NCBI GenBank assembly: GCA_000787465.1
Contig: JSYX01000372.1
Coordinates: forward strand, 1 to 34,877
DNA from: Thermomucor indicae-seudaticae
Lineage: Eukaryota; Mucoromycota; Mucoromycetes; Mucorales; Lichtheimiaceae
Direction: 5' to 3'
Length of the DNA: 34,877 bases
Shown: piece after piece, positions 21,053 through 31,929 of the stretch
Position numbering within the stretch: the first letter of the stretch is position 1
Layout: the number at the start of each line of letters is the position of its first letter
Made by a program: the position numbers and the translations under genes
Notes under the pieces: generated by a model
Told to the model about the DNA's origin: nothing
What the model saw: only the letters and a program-made list of their open reading frames with translations
Databases searched by the model: none

Positions 21053-22121
21053 ATGAGTTTCTTGTAGGTGCTTACGGTCTTGTTGCCATGCAATGTAACG
21101 GGGACTGATGAGGGTGATAAAGATCTGGATTCAAAAAGGGTCTTAATCGTGCCGGCACCACGGTAAAAATTCAGAGCTCTTTCTGTATACACACCGACAC
21201 TTAATGACCGCAATGTATACAGATTATGCAAAGAACAGGTGTCGTGGACCGGACGGTTGACACAGAATTCGACGAGGAATATGAGCGTTTCAAAACGTGA
21301 GTTTCGACTTCAGTACTGCTATTAGAGAGGGATATCGAACTGTTATTATCAGGTTAGAAAAGAAGTCAGAGAAATTGACCAAAGAAGCCAAAGGCTACCT
21401 GGACGCATTGAGAGCCATGACGGCTGCCCAACTACGCATTTCACAAACCATTGGCCATTTTTACGACGATACGATCATTATGGGACCCGGTGGACAGGAA
21501 TACAAAAAGATCATCGAGAAGTTGGACGAAGAAGCCAAAACCGAGCTAGTAAATTATCTTCCACTCTTTGAGTAAGCGATATCAACTGACATTTATTATA
21601 TAGGACAAAGCATTCCGTGCTACGGTCTTGGAACCTCTGGCGAGATTCTGCTCTTACTTTCCTGAAGTCAACGAAGCCGTCAAACGCAGACAAAAGAAAT
21701 TGTTGGATTACGATTCTCATCGTGCCAAAGTTCGAAAACTGATAGATAAACCCAGCGAAGATCCACAACGATTACCGAGGGTATTATTATATCAAACGCT
21801 GTTGTCTTTCATATTGATTAATAACCTATCCATGATAACAACAAGGCCGAACAAGAAGCCAATATGGCTCGCGAAATGTATGAAGGCCTAAACAGCATTC
21901 TGATCGCCGACTTGCCCAAAATCGTGGAACTACGGGTCCCTTACCTGGATCCATCCTTTGAAGCCCTGGTCAAGGCGCAACTCAAGTTTTGTCAGACAAG
22001 TTATGAACAGCTTGAAGGACTACGACATCATTTCCCTAATCCTGAAACTGATGAGCCTGATCGACGTGTGGATGATATCCTGCAGCAGATGCGAGAGTTG
22101 ACTATTTGTGGAAACTTTTAG
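21053..22121 (+). CDS. hob3: BAR-domain protein, Rvs161/Hob3 (amphiphysin-like)
   Basis: Membrane-curving protein that acts with Rvs167-type partners in endocytic scission and actin organisation. Exons 21053-21063 (only 11 nt), 21123-21162, 21223-21296, 21353-21548, 21604-21780 and 21846-22121 total 257 codons plus stop, near the usual about 264. The N-terminal BAR start is rebuilt by the first junctions: 'MSFLSGFKKGLNRAG', then 'IMQRTGVVDRTVD'. The conserved 'EAKGYLDALRAMT', 'FYPEV'-equivalent 'SYFPEVNEAV' and 'YDSHRAKVRKL' follow. There is no SH3 domain, which fits the Rvs161/Hob3 branch. The micro-exon model is inferred from donor GTAGGT, acceptor AAAG and frame; other starts would lose the conserved N-terminus. 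Mog1 follows on the same strand 137 bp downstream. Confidence 0.9.
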
Positions 22122-22258
22122 ACGCTTGCAATAAATATCTTTCTCTCTATATATACTTTCATTTGATCACTTTCTTTATACGCGGGTAGAAACAGGAGGC
22201 GGTGATCGAAAAGTCTCGAATCCATCACTTCTTCCTTCTGTAAAGAGACACGCATATA

Positions 22259-23056
22259 ATGGAACAACGGCCATTGTTTGGTGGAGCCATGGCGGCTCCA
22301 GTAATGTCCACATTTGTCGATGCAAGGTTTTTTTTATCTCACTGCAGTATAGAATGGCGCGATCGTGCATTACGAAGCTTACATGTCTCTTGGATCTAGT
22401 CAATTTCGTCAAGTACCAGATAATCAAGAAGTATTTGTAGATACACAGACGCAACAAAGTCTGATTATCGAGTTACTTGAACCCGTCGAGGCAACAGACG
22501 AAGCTATCGCAAAGTAAGGCACCTTACTTGCTTTATGCTTGTGCTCATGCTCATGTCAACACGCCATAACGCGACACGACGCGTTGCGTTGATACGAAAA
22601 AGGTTCCATTTCGAGCAGCTTGCAAGTGATAATGAAGCAGTAGAATATCAAATTGTCAATGTAGCAAGGTTACAGTCTGAAATAGCAGTGCCCTTGCTAG
22701 CGTAAGCCCTTTCTCTTACCTCTGGACTTTCTCTATATATTTTGGCTAAGTGCATAAATAGAGCAGCAGCACCGACGACAGTCCATTTATTGCATGGGAC
22801 ACAAAAGGTCGCCAAATTCAATGAAGCCCAAAACCTGGCATACAATGTCGTCGAAATCATGATGGCTGTGGTGCGTCTCGAAAATGTGCAGACGGATATA
22901 GTGATTTCCATCAATGCACCGATTGCCGTGGCTCCGGGTAGTAGTGAAACGAATCCGATACCAGCTTCTGCTGAGGCAATTCAACACGTACAACAAGAGT
23001 TGATGCAAGTATTGGCAGGATTACAAGTCGTGGACTGGGGTTTGTTTGGTTCGTAA
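22259..23056 (+). CDS. MOG1: Mog1 (Ran GTPase-interacting nuclear import factor)
   Basis: Binds Ran and promotes nucleotide release, aiding nuclear protein import. Exons 22259-22326, 22400-22513, 22603-22701 and 22762-23056 give 191 residues, typical of the family. The start reads 'MEQRPLFGGAMAAPV', and splicing of a 73-bp intron with donor GTTTTT restores the hallmark 'DASQFRQVPDNQEVFVD'. 'QSLIIELLEPVE' and the C-terminal helix-strand region ('VVEIMMAVVRLE', 'TDIVISINAP') also fit. The gene ends at TAA 23056, only 22 bp before the stop of the convergent tetraspanin gene. Confidence 0.92.
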
Positions 23057-23078
23057 TAAAGAGCAGGGATTATTATTA

Positions 23079-24294
23079 TCACTGCCTTTTTTCATGGGAT
23101 ACCAAGTTGAGAGAACCGGCGCTGGGTGTACCAGCGACAATGCCACGGTAATCAAGCCGATAGATCTTGGGCGGAAGCCCTTTATCGAATTTGCGATTGA
23201 TATGGTTCGAGCATAAGAGTGGGGGCACAAGCACAAGGACGTGTAATGGTACGATCGAGAAGGCCACGATCCAGCATAGGGTCAGGACTTGCTTTGTAAA
23301 GGTTTGATATTTGAACCTGCATCCTGGCAATAGTGTGCGTGGATAGCACTTGTTGGATCGCTCGTGAAAGTCTGAGAATGTCTTGTAACCACAACAATGC
23401 AACTGTCATTTTATTATAATCAGGAACATTGATTTATTAGAGGAAAACAAGGACTTACATTCGCTTGAATACGTGCACGGCCATCGGGTGTCAACTCATA
23501 ATGCCATTGATACGACAACTTGCCCTCGATATTCCACCTGTTTTTCCGGTACGCAATGTATCCAATGGCCGCAATCATACCGAAGCAGACCCAGAGCAGA
23601 ATATTGTAAAAGGTCAGGACAACCCGGTCATTCAGCATGATACCAACGTAGCCCAAAAGCGATGTAGACAGACAACTCAGACCCGTTGCAGTAACCACTA
23701 ATAAATATTGTAAATGGTATATACTCTCTCCCCTTTTATACAGCAAAGAACTTACTGTTCAGCAGCGTCCTTTCGCCAACAATAACAACATCTGCGCGCA
23801 GGTAATCTATATATAGGTAAGGAAATATATCTTTAACAGCATTCCCTTCTCTTTGGTCACACTCTACATTTGAAAAACGTCAGTAACGCCGAGAGTAATG
23901 TTCCTAGACCGTAGCAGAACAACTTTCTTTATGTAAGGAAACCTTCTCTCTCTGTGCTTACATCCGCTATTTATTATACCAGAGTGTTTGTGGCAAAGAC
24001 CCACCACTTAAAAGACGACCATCGTTGTCTCTTTTTCTGTGAAGGCTCCTGACGCTTAACAACGTGTAGACTTGCAGAAGCAGCAGCAGCCGTATCAAGC
24101 GAACTTCGGCTTTCTATAGATCTTCGATTTTGTTGCTGTTCTATGCGTAACCACGGCAAAACGGGTTGCGATAAGTAATCCATGGAACACGACGGCGATA
24201 TTTGTTGTGATTGTTGCGCGACATCCGTCGTCGATGGTGCAGTACTGGAAGCAGCAGATTGATGCCTTTTTAGTTCTTTACATGGACATGCCAT
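23079..24294 (-). CDS. tetraspanin
   Basis: Four-helix membrane organiser, probably at the plasma membrane. Exons (transcript order) 24294-23980, 23922-23868, 23806-23756, 23697-23459 and 23402-23079 give 327 residues. A long cytosolic N-terminus (Ser/Gln-rich, starting 'MACPCKELKRHQ' with possible acylation cysteines) precedes TM1 ('LFCYGLGTLLSALLTFF'). TM2 ('ATGLSCLSTSLLGYVGIM') and TM3 ('FYNILLWVCFGMIAAIGYI') follow. The large loop has the diagnostic CCG motif ('LHCCGYKTFSDF') and further Cys ('NKCYPRTLLPGC'). TM4 is 'LCWIVAFSIVPLHVLVLVP'. The two small exons are supported by the total codon count and by recreating TM1. This could be a fungal Tsp3-like family member; subfamily uncertain. 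Confidence 0.85.
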
Positions 24295-24623
24295 GACTTA
24301 GTTATCAAGTAGAAAAGAGGGAAGAAAAGAAGAAGTTGCAGTCTGGTCGTGTTGCATGCTATTTATACTGTTCAGCTGTTAGATAGTACAAATTTTGATG
24401 TGTTTACAACCTTGAAAGCCAAGAAAAATCTCGTCAGTTGCATATATGATCGACGCGATGCACGCAGATCACATAAATTATGAAACGCCAAAGAGAAAGG
24501 ATCACCTTACTCATGACACTTCGTAATTATATCTCTCTTGCAAAAGGGATATGGGCATCATGCAAACAATAAGCGAGGGTATTTTCGGTCGTTAAGAAAA
24601 AGAAAGAAAAGAGTTAAAGGGTA
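24295..24623. other. intergenic region between tetraspanin start and rax1 3' end
   Basis: Promoter and 5' UTR of the tetraspanin (-) plus the 3' end of nothing else on the plus strand. Contains a TATTTATA-like stretch near 24359-24366. I see no gene here. Confidence 0.45.
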
Positions 24624-25855
24624 TTACAGACGCTTTGAAGGTACAGCGGCGAATATGATGGTTATTACAATGGCAACCACGATACTCATGAGAAGTAGCC
24701 ATATAGACCGAGACCATAAGATTCGCTTGACCTCAGGCTGTCGAATTCGATTGAAACGAAACGTGGTTGTTTCACTATGTCTCCAATGGTTAAGGGGGTT
24801 CCACTTCTTCCAACCTATCGAGATACGTACCTGACATTGAACAACAGGACCCAAAGGGGATCCAAACCAGTAAGAAACACAAAGACATTCAACACACCTA
24901 TCCACAGCGGTAGAAGGATCCAGAACCGCACGCCCCACGGCGGATATTCCAAAAAGATGAGACTGAATCCCGTCGTGAACCCAGCCAAAAGCGCCATCAA
25001 GCCCAGCACCAGTCGGCCCATCTGCTGCCACAACGTCACATTACCCCACACCTTGACCCGCAAGAATTTGGGATACGCGTTCCGCCTCATATACTCTGTC
25101 AAGTACTCTTTGGCATCCGCAAACACAAGCGGGTCGTCTCGGCCACCTTCTTCGAGCTGACGTCGCATCGTGGCTTTCAACTCTAGGGGAAGCTGGGTGA
25201 TCTCTTTGGATGCAGAAGGAACCAAGTAGCGTAATAGGATTCGTTGCGCAGATTCCGTCAAGTCTTGTCGATTCAACATGGCTTTTTGCTGAAGTCGATT
25301 GCTTTGTTGTTGTTCTTCATTACCGTCTAAAGGTGGACGTTCAAGAGGTACAAACGATAGGTTGGATAAACGACCGCCTTGCTCTGAGCCATGTTCATCT
25401 TCTGACACATCCTCAGATAATACTCGGGGTGGTACTTCAAGCGAGTTCCTATTATAAGCCTTCTTTTGCTGCTGCTGCTGTTGTTGTTGTTGTTGTTGTT
25501 GCTGTTGCTGTTTCAGTGTGGTTGATGACGGCAATGGCGACGCGACCGGCTTCTTTTCATCGACAACACCAGCGCCACCACCACTGATATGCGAAAGTCG
25601 ACTCAATACTCGGGGAGACTGGTACCCATCCGCCAAATCTTCTTCGGTCAAATAACCCGAACGTCGCATCGACTTTACGTAACGGCGCCACAAGAGTTCA
25701 TGATGTACAACATCCAAATAAAAATCCAGAACTTCCTCCATATGAAGCCGGTCCCGCATAATGATGTACAGATTGTAAAGACATACTGGCGGCAATGTTT
25801 TACGAGTTAAGACGCTTTCAAGCGTCGGTAGATTGCTGTGGAAGGAGGAAGTCAT
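24624..25855 (-). CDS. RAX1: Rax1-like RGS-domain membrane protein
   Basis: Polarity landmark: in yeast Rax1 pairs with Rax2 to mark bud sites. Exons 25855-24831 and 24774-24624 (intron 56 bp) give 391 residues. The RGS domain is split. Its first half ('LPTLESVLTRKTLPPVCLYN', 'HMEEVLDFYLDVVHHELLW') is near the N-terminus. About 130 residues of Ser/Gln-rich insertion follow, including 15 consecutive Gln, and then the second half ('QRILLRYLVPSASKEI', 'FADAKEYLTEYMRRNAYPKF'). Three C-terminal membrane helices follow ('LVLGLMALLAGFTTGFSLIF', 'WILLPLWIGVLNVFVFL' and, after the intron, 'WLLLMSIVVAIVITIIFAA'). This order matches Rax1. The ATG at 25855 is the first in frame; a TTG six bases upstream is not used. 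Confidence 0.85.
25466..25510 (-). repeat. CAA/CAG run encoding 15 Gln in the rax1-like gene
   Basis: Fifteen uninterrupted Gln codons with mixed CAG and CAA, inside the insertion that splits the RGS domain. Such runs vary in length by slippage. Confidence 0.85.
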
Positions 25856-26010
25856 GCCCAAACAAGGGTTTGCTCTAACGAATGCGGTAACAAAAAGTGT
25901 GGAAACACAAAAACGACCTTTTTTACTTCTTTCCTGGATACCGAGCTGCTATTGAATCTCTTTTTCTTCCCCTTCCTCCAGTTTCATCCTCAACCCCTTT
26001 TCTAACACCC
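25856..26010. promoter_or_regulatory. short bidirectional promoter region (rax1 / metallophosphoesterase)
   Basis: 155 bp between divergent start codons. It contains TTTTTT and CT-rich tracts (25917-25985) before the plus-strand ATG. No factor site is claimed. Confidence 0.45.
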
Positions 26011-26896
26011 ATGTACGTTACAGACAAGATAGACAGTCTAAAGCCTAAACAACCAGACACCACTCGATTTGTGTGCATGTCAGATACCCATGGAAGACAT
26101 CAATTTGATTTCACAATACCAGACGGAGACGTTTTCGGTATATAACGTAATAAACACAAATAATAATGGGACTAAATCCTACTGTATGCTCAGTTCACGC
26201 AGGTGACTTGACTCGTCACAGCCGTTCAAGTGAATTTAAAGACACTGTACGATGGATCAAAGCCTTACCACACAGGTACAGTATAAAGGAAGATATCTCT
26301 CTCTTTAATTGATTTCTGACTTTTGGTCAGTATAAAGATCATAACGGCGGGAAATCATGACCACTTGTTAGACGACAGATTCGGTTGCGTCGAACAAAAG
26401 CAACTCATACTATCCATGATTCAACAAGCGGGTATCATTTACCTCGAGCATGAATCGTTTCAGTTACCAGAATCACTTGGTGGCTTTAAAATGTTTGTCA
26501 GCCCTTATGCACCCGTTCATCTTGGTGGTGCTTTCATGCCCAAGGACCTAGCACGTAAGTCTCTAGTATATAAAATAATCGCATCTTACTCACTGCTATT
26601 GTTTAGCCATATGGAGTAGTATCCCGAACGATATTGACATTTTAGTAACCCACAGCCCACCGTTCGGCTTCCATGATCGAATCGCACACGGCGGTAAACA
26701 TGTCGGCTGCCCCATCTTACGGCAAAAGATTGACACCACCCGCCCACGTGTCTGTATTTCTGGTCATATCCATGAAGATCGCGGCTGGTCTATGGCCAAT
26801 GATATCTTGTTTATTAACGCTTGTACTTGTAATCGTTCCTATCGACCCACGCAATCCCCTATAGTCTTTGATCTGCGCTACGACACGACTAAATAA
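26011..26896 (+). CDS. metallophosphoesterase, MPPED/UPF0046 family
   Basis: Calcineurin-like dinuclear-metal phosphodiesterase or phosphatase; substrate in fungi not known. Exons 26011-26137, 26194-26275, 26331-26554 and 26607-26896 give 240 residues, short like the MPPED family. All metal-ligand motifs are visible in order: 'SDTHGRH', 'HAGDLTRH' (created by the first splice), 'TAGNHDHLL', 'LVTHSPPFG' and 'ISGHIHEDRGW'. The final 'INACTCNRSYRPTQSPIVFD' matches the conserved C-terminal block of MPPED1/2. I expect an active enzyme. The next gene starts only 51 bp after its stop, so its promoter lies within or next to this 3' end. Confidence 0.9.
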
Positions 26897-26947
26897 ATAA
26901 CTTGGCCTTTTTTGTCTTCCCGGCTTTGTTTTTCTTTGTACAGTGTG

Positions 26948-28204
26948 ATGACGCGTCCGTTACGGTGGTTTCGGTTCATCATTTACATTCTGTTCTTCGT
27001 TGTACTCTACCGATTCTTGACCCCAAGATCCACTAATGATGCTCCTGAACAAAAGAAGTCTACAGAAGATGAAACACAGAATGACCAACGAGCATGGGTC
27101 TTACCGTGGTTTCAGCGAGCGCATCGGCCACTGCCAACCAAACATGTCGAATCCATAATCAATCTCGAAGCCATCATCTCCCAAGCACGCGAAGCATTTG
27201 CGGATATCAATGGCATTCCAGGGACACTCAAACGCACTGCGCAGGCAGCGTCAACGTTCCAGTCCCTCGTCGATTGCTGGACCAAGGGCCGATGGGTCTC
27301 TCTCCCTCAAGACAATCGACCGATCATCGCCAAACATTTTCAAGACCCACTGTACAACGCTTGCGAGAAACAAGGCCGTCGATCGGCCTCACAATACGTA
27401 TGGCAACCCCAGTGCCCAATGGACCCCGATATCGATGTCTCGGCTTGGTGTACTGTTCTCAACGGACGCCACATGCTTTTGGTAGGCGATTTGGTTCAGT
27501 ACCAGTTGCACGAGGTAATTCTGGATGTAATGCGGGATGGACCCACCGTTTGTTTTGGCGAACTCAATTGCAAAGGTATCATCACATCGCCTCCTTTAAC
27601 ATGAGTACAAGCATAATAACAACCTTTAATAGACCACACAGTTTGTGGTGAACCGGATGCACGCCTTAGATACTTACGAAACGACGTGTTGTCCAGAGCA
27701 CGCCGCATCAACAAGGCAAACGGACATCCATCTGTGGACGCTATCGAATGGCCCTTTGTGACTAAAAACATTCTGGACGCGTACTCGGTCATGATAATCA
27801 ACAGGTCTCCGGTATTAGAGGACGACGAGACGTTTGCCAGAGAGCTGATCGAGACCCTGCGGACCATACGCGAGGGTGCACCCGACATGTTTATCATTTA
27901 TAGATCGACGTGGATCGGTCATCCACACTGTGATGAAGCTACTGAACCCTTGTCAGAGCCACTGTCAGAGGAGCAAATGATGACATTGCCTTATGGATGG
28001 AGTCATGCCCAACGCAGAAATGCTATTGCAAGAGCCATCGTACAGGAAGCGGGCGGTTTGTTCATCGACATGGCTGCATTGCTTAATGTGAGACCAGACG
28101 GACATGTGGGCGGTCAAGACTGTCTTCGATATTGTATACCAGGTCCACTGGATACCTGGGCACAAATTCTCTATAATGTTTTTCTTGAATCAGCGAGAAA
28201 TTAA
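26948..28204 (+). CDS. PC-esterase/SGNH-like type II membrane protein lacking catalytic Ser and His
   Basis: Exons 26948-27575 and 27633-28204 (intron 57 bp) give 399 residues. A signal anchor near the N-terminus ('WFRFIIYILFFVVLYRFL') points to a lumenal Golgi-type domain. The domain order resembles the PC-esterase (TBL/CAS1-like) fold: Cys-Trp-...-Gly-Arg-Trp ('CWTKGRWV'), the block-I region 'GRHMLLVGDLVQYQLHE', 'CFGELNCKDHTVCGEPD', 'IINRSPVLEDD', 'IIYRSTWIGHPHCD' and a C-terminal 'GGQDCLRYCIPGPLDTW'. In active relatives block I is GDS and the C-terminal block is DxxH; here they read GDL and DCLR. Either a pseudo-enzyme or a divergent clade. Polysaccharide O-acetylation is only a family-level guess. 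Confidence 0.72.
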
Positions 28205-28384
28205 TCAATCAATTACTGTATGTCTGTTGATCGGACATCTATCTTTCCATTATTACAACGAAACGAGTATAAGTAGAAAGAAAAGAAAAAGTTTGCTACA
28301 AAAAGAAGAAAATTACAGTCGGTAATAGTAAAAAAATGTGGGAAGGTTTCTTTGAATGGGAAAGAGATGATGGGTTTGGGGTAA
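28205..28384. other. convergent 3' region between the PC-esterase-like and elongase genes
   Basis: About 180 bp, A/T-rich with AGAAAAGAAAAAG tracts, serving as 3' UTR for both flanking genes. No gene visible. Confidence 0.5.
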
Positions 28385-29467
28385 TTAAATCTTTTTACTC
28401 TTTGTAGTTGCAGTAACACGTTGCTTGAAGGCCTTCTTGGTCTTTTGGTACGTCATGCGATAAAAGTTGATGAACAAGAACAAGTAGGAGCTCAGGAGGG
28501 CACAACCGAACAGAGCAGAGGTTTCGGTACCAGCGCAGCTACCCATGTTGGGCAAGTGAGGCCAGTAAGTGTGTGCAAAGTAGGTGTAGGTGCAGAAATA
28601 GACAACGAACAGGTCAATAATGAATTGAACGATCTGCATTGTGGTCAGATATCGCTTCCACCAAATCTTGGCGCCTGCTGCCGTACGGAAGTAGTAGTAG
28701 TACATGAATACATGGACTGTCAAGTTCAGCGTAATCGGCACCCATGACTACGTAATATATGCATCAGGTCAACGCGTCGTACTTCTTGTTGCCACTTTTT
28801 TAAAACTTACTACGGAGGTACGGCCACCCAACTGAGAGTAGCAGAGCACCATGGTCAAACTGTGATGATAGTAATGCAAAAACTCTGTATACCCCGAACA
28901 AATCGGTCAATATGTTGTCAAGCGACTTCGAAAAAGAGGAAGACTTACCAAGTTTCTTCTTTTTGACAACAAGGAACACGGTATCCAAGAGCTCCCAGTA
29001 CTTGACGAGGTAATTGAGGTAATAAAGCAACTCCAAGGGTTGGGTCCAAGCATCCTGCGCACAAATCGCATACAGCAGACCATGGTGGTAGAGAATCGGC
29101 GCCAGTTGCTCAACCATCAGCGCAAGCAGCGCGCCGGAAACTAAGGTCAGTAACAGGTTATGCAGCTGAAACAGGGCCTGGAAACGGTACGCAGGCATGG
29201 ATTTCATCAGGTACTGGCCACCGAAAATGACCACAAAATACGTGATGCATGTCGCAAACACTAACGCGTAATGATGAGGATGGTCTTCCATCATCTGCCA
29301 TCATCGAGTCCACTATTACCTTCCGAGGTAGTAGAAAACGGTGTGACACCAGGCGTAAAACTGAAACCAGCAGCGCGTTGTCCTGTCACGGCTTCATAAG
29401 CTTGTTCAAAATATGGGTACAAGCGAATTCCAAACGGTGTCTCGGGTTTGAAATCGAGATGCTCCAT
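28385..29467 (-). CDS. ELO-family fatty acid elongase (3-keto acyl-CoA synthase)
   Basis: ER membrane condensing enzyme adding malonyl-CoA units to fatty acyl-CoA. Exons (transcript order) 29467-29320, 29260-28949, 28884-28811 and 28747-28385 give 298 residues. Motifs: 'GVTPFSTTSE' before TM1, 'FGGQYLMK', 'LHNLLLTLVSG', 'KYWELLDTVFLVVKKKKL', the catalytic HxxHH in 'FLHYYHHS', 'GWVPI'-equivalent 'SWVPITLNLTVHVFMYYYY', 'TTMQIVQFIIDL' and a Lys-rich C-terminus suited to ER retention. The 59-bp first intron (not the 25-bp alternative) restores 'TSEVFATCITYF'. ATG 29467 is chosen; the same frame extends upstream only from a TTG. The pattern fits the Elo2/Elo3-like saturated or polyunsaturated group; chain-length specificity cannot be read. 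Confidence 0.93.
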
Positions 29468-30277
29468 CTCTCTCTCCAGGGGTAAAGCGGAAAAGAGCTG
29501 AAAGTCAAATGTCAAGGAGGAGCTTCTTTGAAGAGGAAGCTGAGATCCAAATTAAAAATTTTTCTAAAACCACGCTTGACGACAAATGTTACCAGGGAAA
29601 GTCTCTCAAAGGATGACGAGTTTTTACATGCTTTTTACCGTTGACATTGAACAGTGAAGCTGAGTGACTATGTCAACCAATGAAAGTGTTGGCCCTAGAC
29701 ATAGTGAAACGACATGTCTTGACTTGAATTCTCACTTTATTTGAACACGATAAACGCCTGATTGCCTGTTAGAGCTGTCTAAAACAAGAAGCCATACGTC
29801 AACTTCTAAAACATACGTACAACGATAACAGGCATGCTAAAGCTGCTTATTGCTTTTTGAAGGAGATCCGATGATCAGTTACGCTTTCTGACTTTTTGTC
29901 CCAGTATACGTACAGAGCAACGTTGGCATGTCTATGACACCATTTACGTTCACCTTTTATTGTTATCTATCTCTCTCTCACCCAATCAAAAGAAGCGTGT
30001 GTGGATATGTATAAAATTTCGCACGTCGATCGACCTGTTTTGGTCCGAGAAAAACAACAGACTTCCAAATTTGCAATCTCCTTCAGGGCTGAATTGTTAT
30101 TGGGGCTGCTGAGGCCAATTGCATGAAAACTTGTTTGTTATCCACAAGACAGAAAGAAATAACAAGTCGTGCGGGTTGGCATATTATAATAACTGTCCTG
30201 GCAACTGGTCTCTCTCTCTCTCTCTCTCTCCTTCTTCTTTCTTTCTTCTCTTTCTACCTCTTTGATTTCTTTGTCTA
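29468..30277. promoter_or_regulatory. divergent promoter region (elongase / RhoGAP) with TATA-like site
   Basis: 810 bp between divergent starts and no ORF of interest. TATAAAA at 30010-30016 lies about 265 bp upstream of the RhoGAP ATG. A (TC)11 run and a pyrimidine-rich tract follow up to the start codon, a common layout in fungal promoters. Confidence 0.5.
30209..30230 (+). repeat. (TC)11 microsatellite upstream of the RhoGAP gene
   Basis: Eleven perfect TC units continue into CTTCTTCTTTCTTTC. Located within 70 bp of the ATG, probably in the core promoter or 5' UTR. Confidence 0.85.
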
Positions 30278-31583
30278 ATGACTTTTACGGGAGCAACAAC
30301 AAAACGACGACCAAAGGGTTCTTCGCTTGCTTCATTCTTTATGCCAAAGCCCAAATCACCACCACGCTTTTCCGACTATCAAGAAGGTTTGTACTGAAAG
30401 CAGAATGATCGACCTGCGACAACCCTTTCAGTCCAAGAAGTTCCCTTATACGCTCTTAATTACTATCTAGATGTATCACCGGCGACAGGACTCTTTGGCG
30501 CGTCTCTGGAAGACGCAGCCCAGTTCACGACAAACAATGGCCTTTGCGTACCTGACGCGGTCGCCAAATGTTTCGCTGAAATCATCAGCCGAGGTAGTTT
30601 CTAATAGCACTCTTCTTGTATGTTACAAAACTCATATCGACTGGGGAATAATGATCTATTAGGACTACACATTGAAGGCATCTTTCGTCTATCGGGTGCA
30701 GCGTCCGAAGTCCACCATCTCGAACGCGCACTTAGCAGCAACCAGCCCGTTACGGACCTGAACCTTGCACAATATGACATTCACGCGATTACCGGGGTCG
30801 TCAAAAAGTATCTTAGACGCTTACCGGTCCCAGTTATACCCTATGCCTATCACGACACATTTCTACAAATAGCAGGTTCTTTTCCCTCTGATATTCTTAT
30901 CATAATATACACACCACTCATCTTTATTCTCAAACACAGACTTGTCGTCCTCAGATGACGAGAAGTCCCGGGCAATGGCTCAGTTGGTTACACGACTGCC
31001 CCGCGTTCACCGTGATCTGCTATACTACATCTTGCTCTTGGCTGCCTCGATCCAGGAACACGCGACGGTCAACATGATGAACCCAGAGGCGCTTGCGGTC
31101 GTCATGGCCCCGGTAGCCACTGGACTTGAACTCAGGCTGACCCAAAACGTGATAGGTAGCAAGAAGACCAAGTTGCCCCGACGAGAAGATATGGAGGATA
31201 TCATACAAACCAATGCCAAATGGACGTACCTCTGGACACTCATGATTGAACATCATGCCTCCATACTGAAACATCATCAGCAAGTACCGCCACAAGAAGA
31301 AAACCGAGAGGACAAGGAAGAGGAAGAAGAAGAGATCATGGGATTGAATCTATCCAAAGTGTCATTGGCCAGCAGCTATGCGACCGCACCAACACGACAA
31401 AACAATAACAAGGCTCAGCACCAGAAGTGGTCGTCTTCTTTGTCACGCTTCTCCAAGATAACGATGAAAGAACAAGCTTCGTCAAAAGCAGGCTGGACTC
31501 AGGCTATGGCAGCGCCCCGGCGTATGCTTCGACGTTTGGCTTCAGTTTCGTCCATTCGACCGTCAGTCCATCACTGGATGTAA
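30278..31583 (+). CDS. RhoGAP-domain protein
   Basis: GTPase-activating protein for Rho/Cdc42-type GTPases. Exons 30278-30386, 30471-30593, 30663-30875 and 30940-31583 give 362 residues. The RhoGAP domain occupies about residues 40-275: 'FGASLEDAAQF', 'VPDAVAKCFAEI', the arginine-finger block 'GLHIEGIFRLSGAASEV' (Arg present), 'DIHAITGVVKKYLRRLPVPV', 'LPRVHRDLLYYILLL' and 'MNPEALAVVMAPV'. The N-terminus is short and basic. The C-terminus has an acidic Glu run, then a Ser/Lys/Arg-rich tail. No other domain (BAR, LIM, SH2) is visible, so this is a small stand-alone RhoGAP. Introns use donors GTTTGT, GTAGTT and GTTCTT. Confidence 0.92.
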
Positions 31584-31929
31584 CAAGAACAATATTGCTT
31601 GTATGATCTGCGCGCCCTTCTTTATGTATGATCGAACGACCTGCACTCTCGTTTGTTAGTTTTGTATTGTACCTTCATATTTATGCCCTATGTAGTCAAC
31701 GATATGCTGACAGACAGATATGGACGGATTCTTTTTGTACTGATTGTTTCCTTCACTTTGATGCTTAGAAAAATTTCATTTCGCGCTAATGAGGGAACAT
31801 TCTGCGCTCAGTTACTCTCTCAGTTTGCAGGCACTCTAAAAACAGCTTTGCGATGAAAGATTTTCTTTATTGGGTCTTTTTGGGCACCCGCGCTATAGGG
31901 CTTCTTGCCCGACCCTGAGTGCGTATGTG
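31584..31929. other. intergenic sequence downstream of the RhoGAP gene
   Basis: Contains the RhoGAP 3' UTR. No ORF with recognisable similarity. Marks the border between the dense gene block and the second mobile-element zone. Confidence 0.45.

Noticed and set aside
27094..27651. 185-codon plus-strand ORF overlapping the PC-esterase-like gene
   Set aside because: Alternate frame of the real exon; Arg/Ser/Thr-rich and without motifs.
29261..29285. 25-bp intron option at the first elongase junction (acceptor at GGCAG)
   Set aside because: Too short, and it yields a Met/His-rich insertion; the 59-bp intron restores the conserved family sequence.
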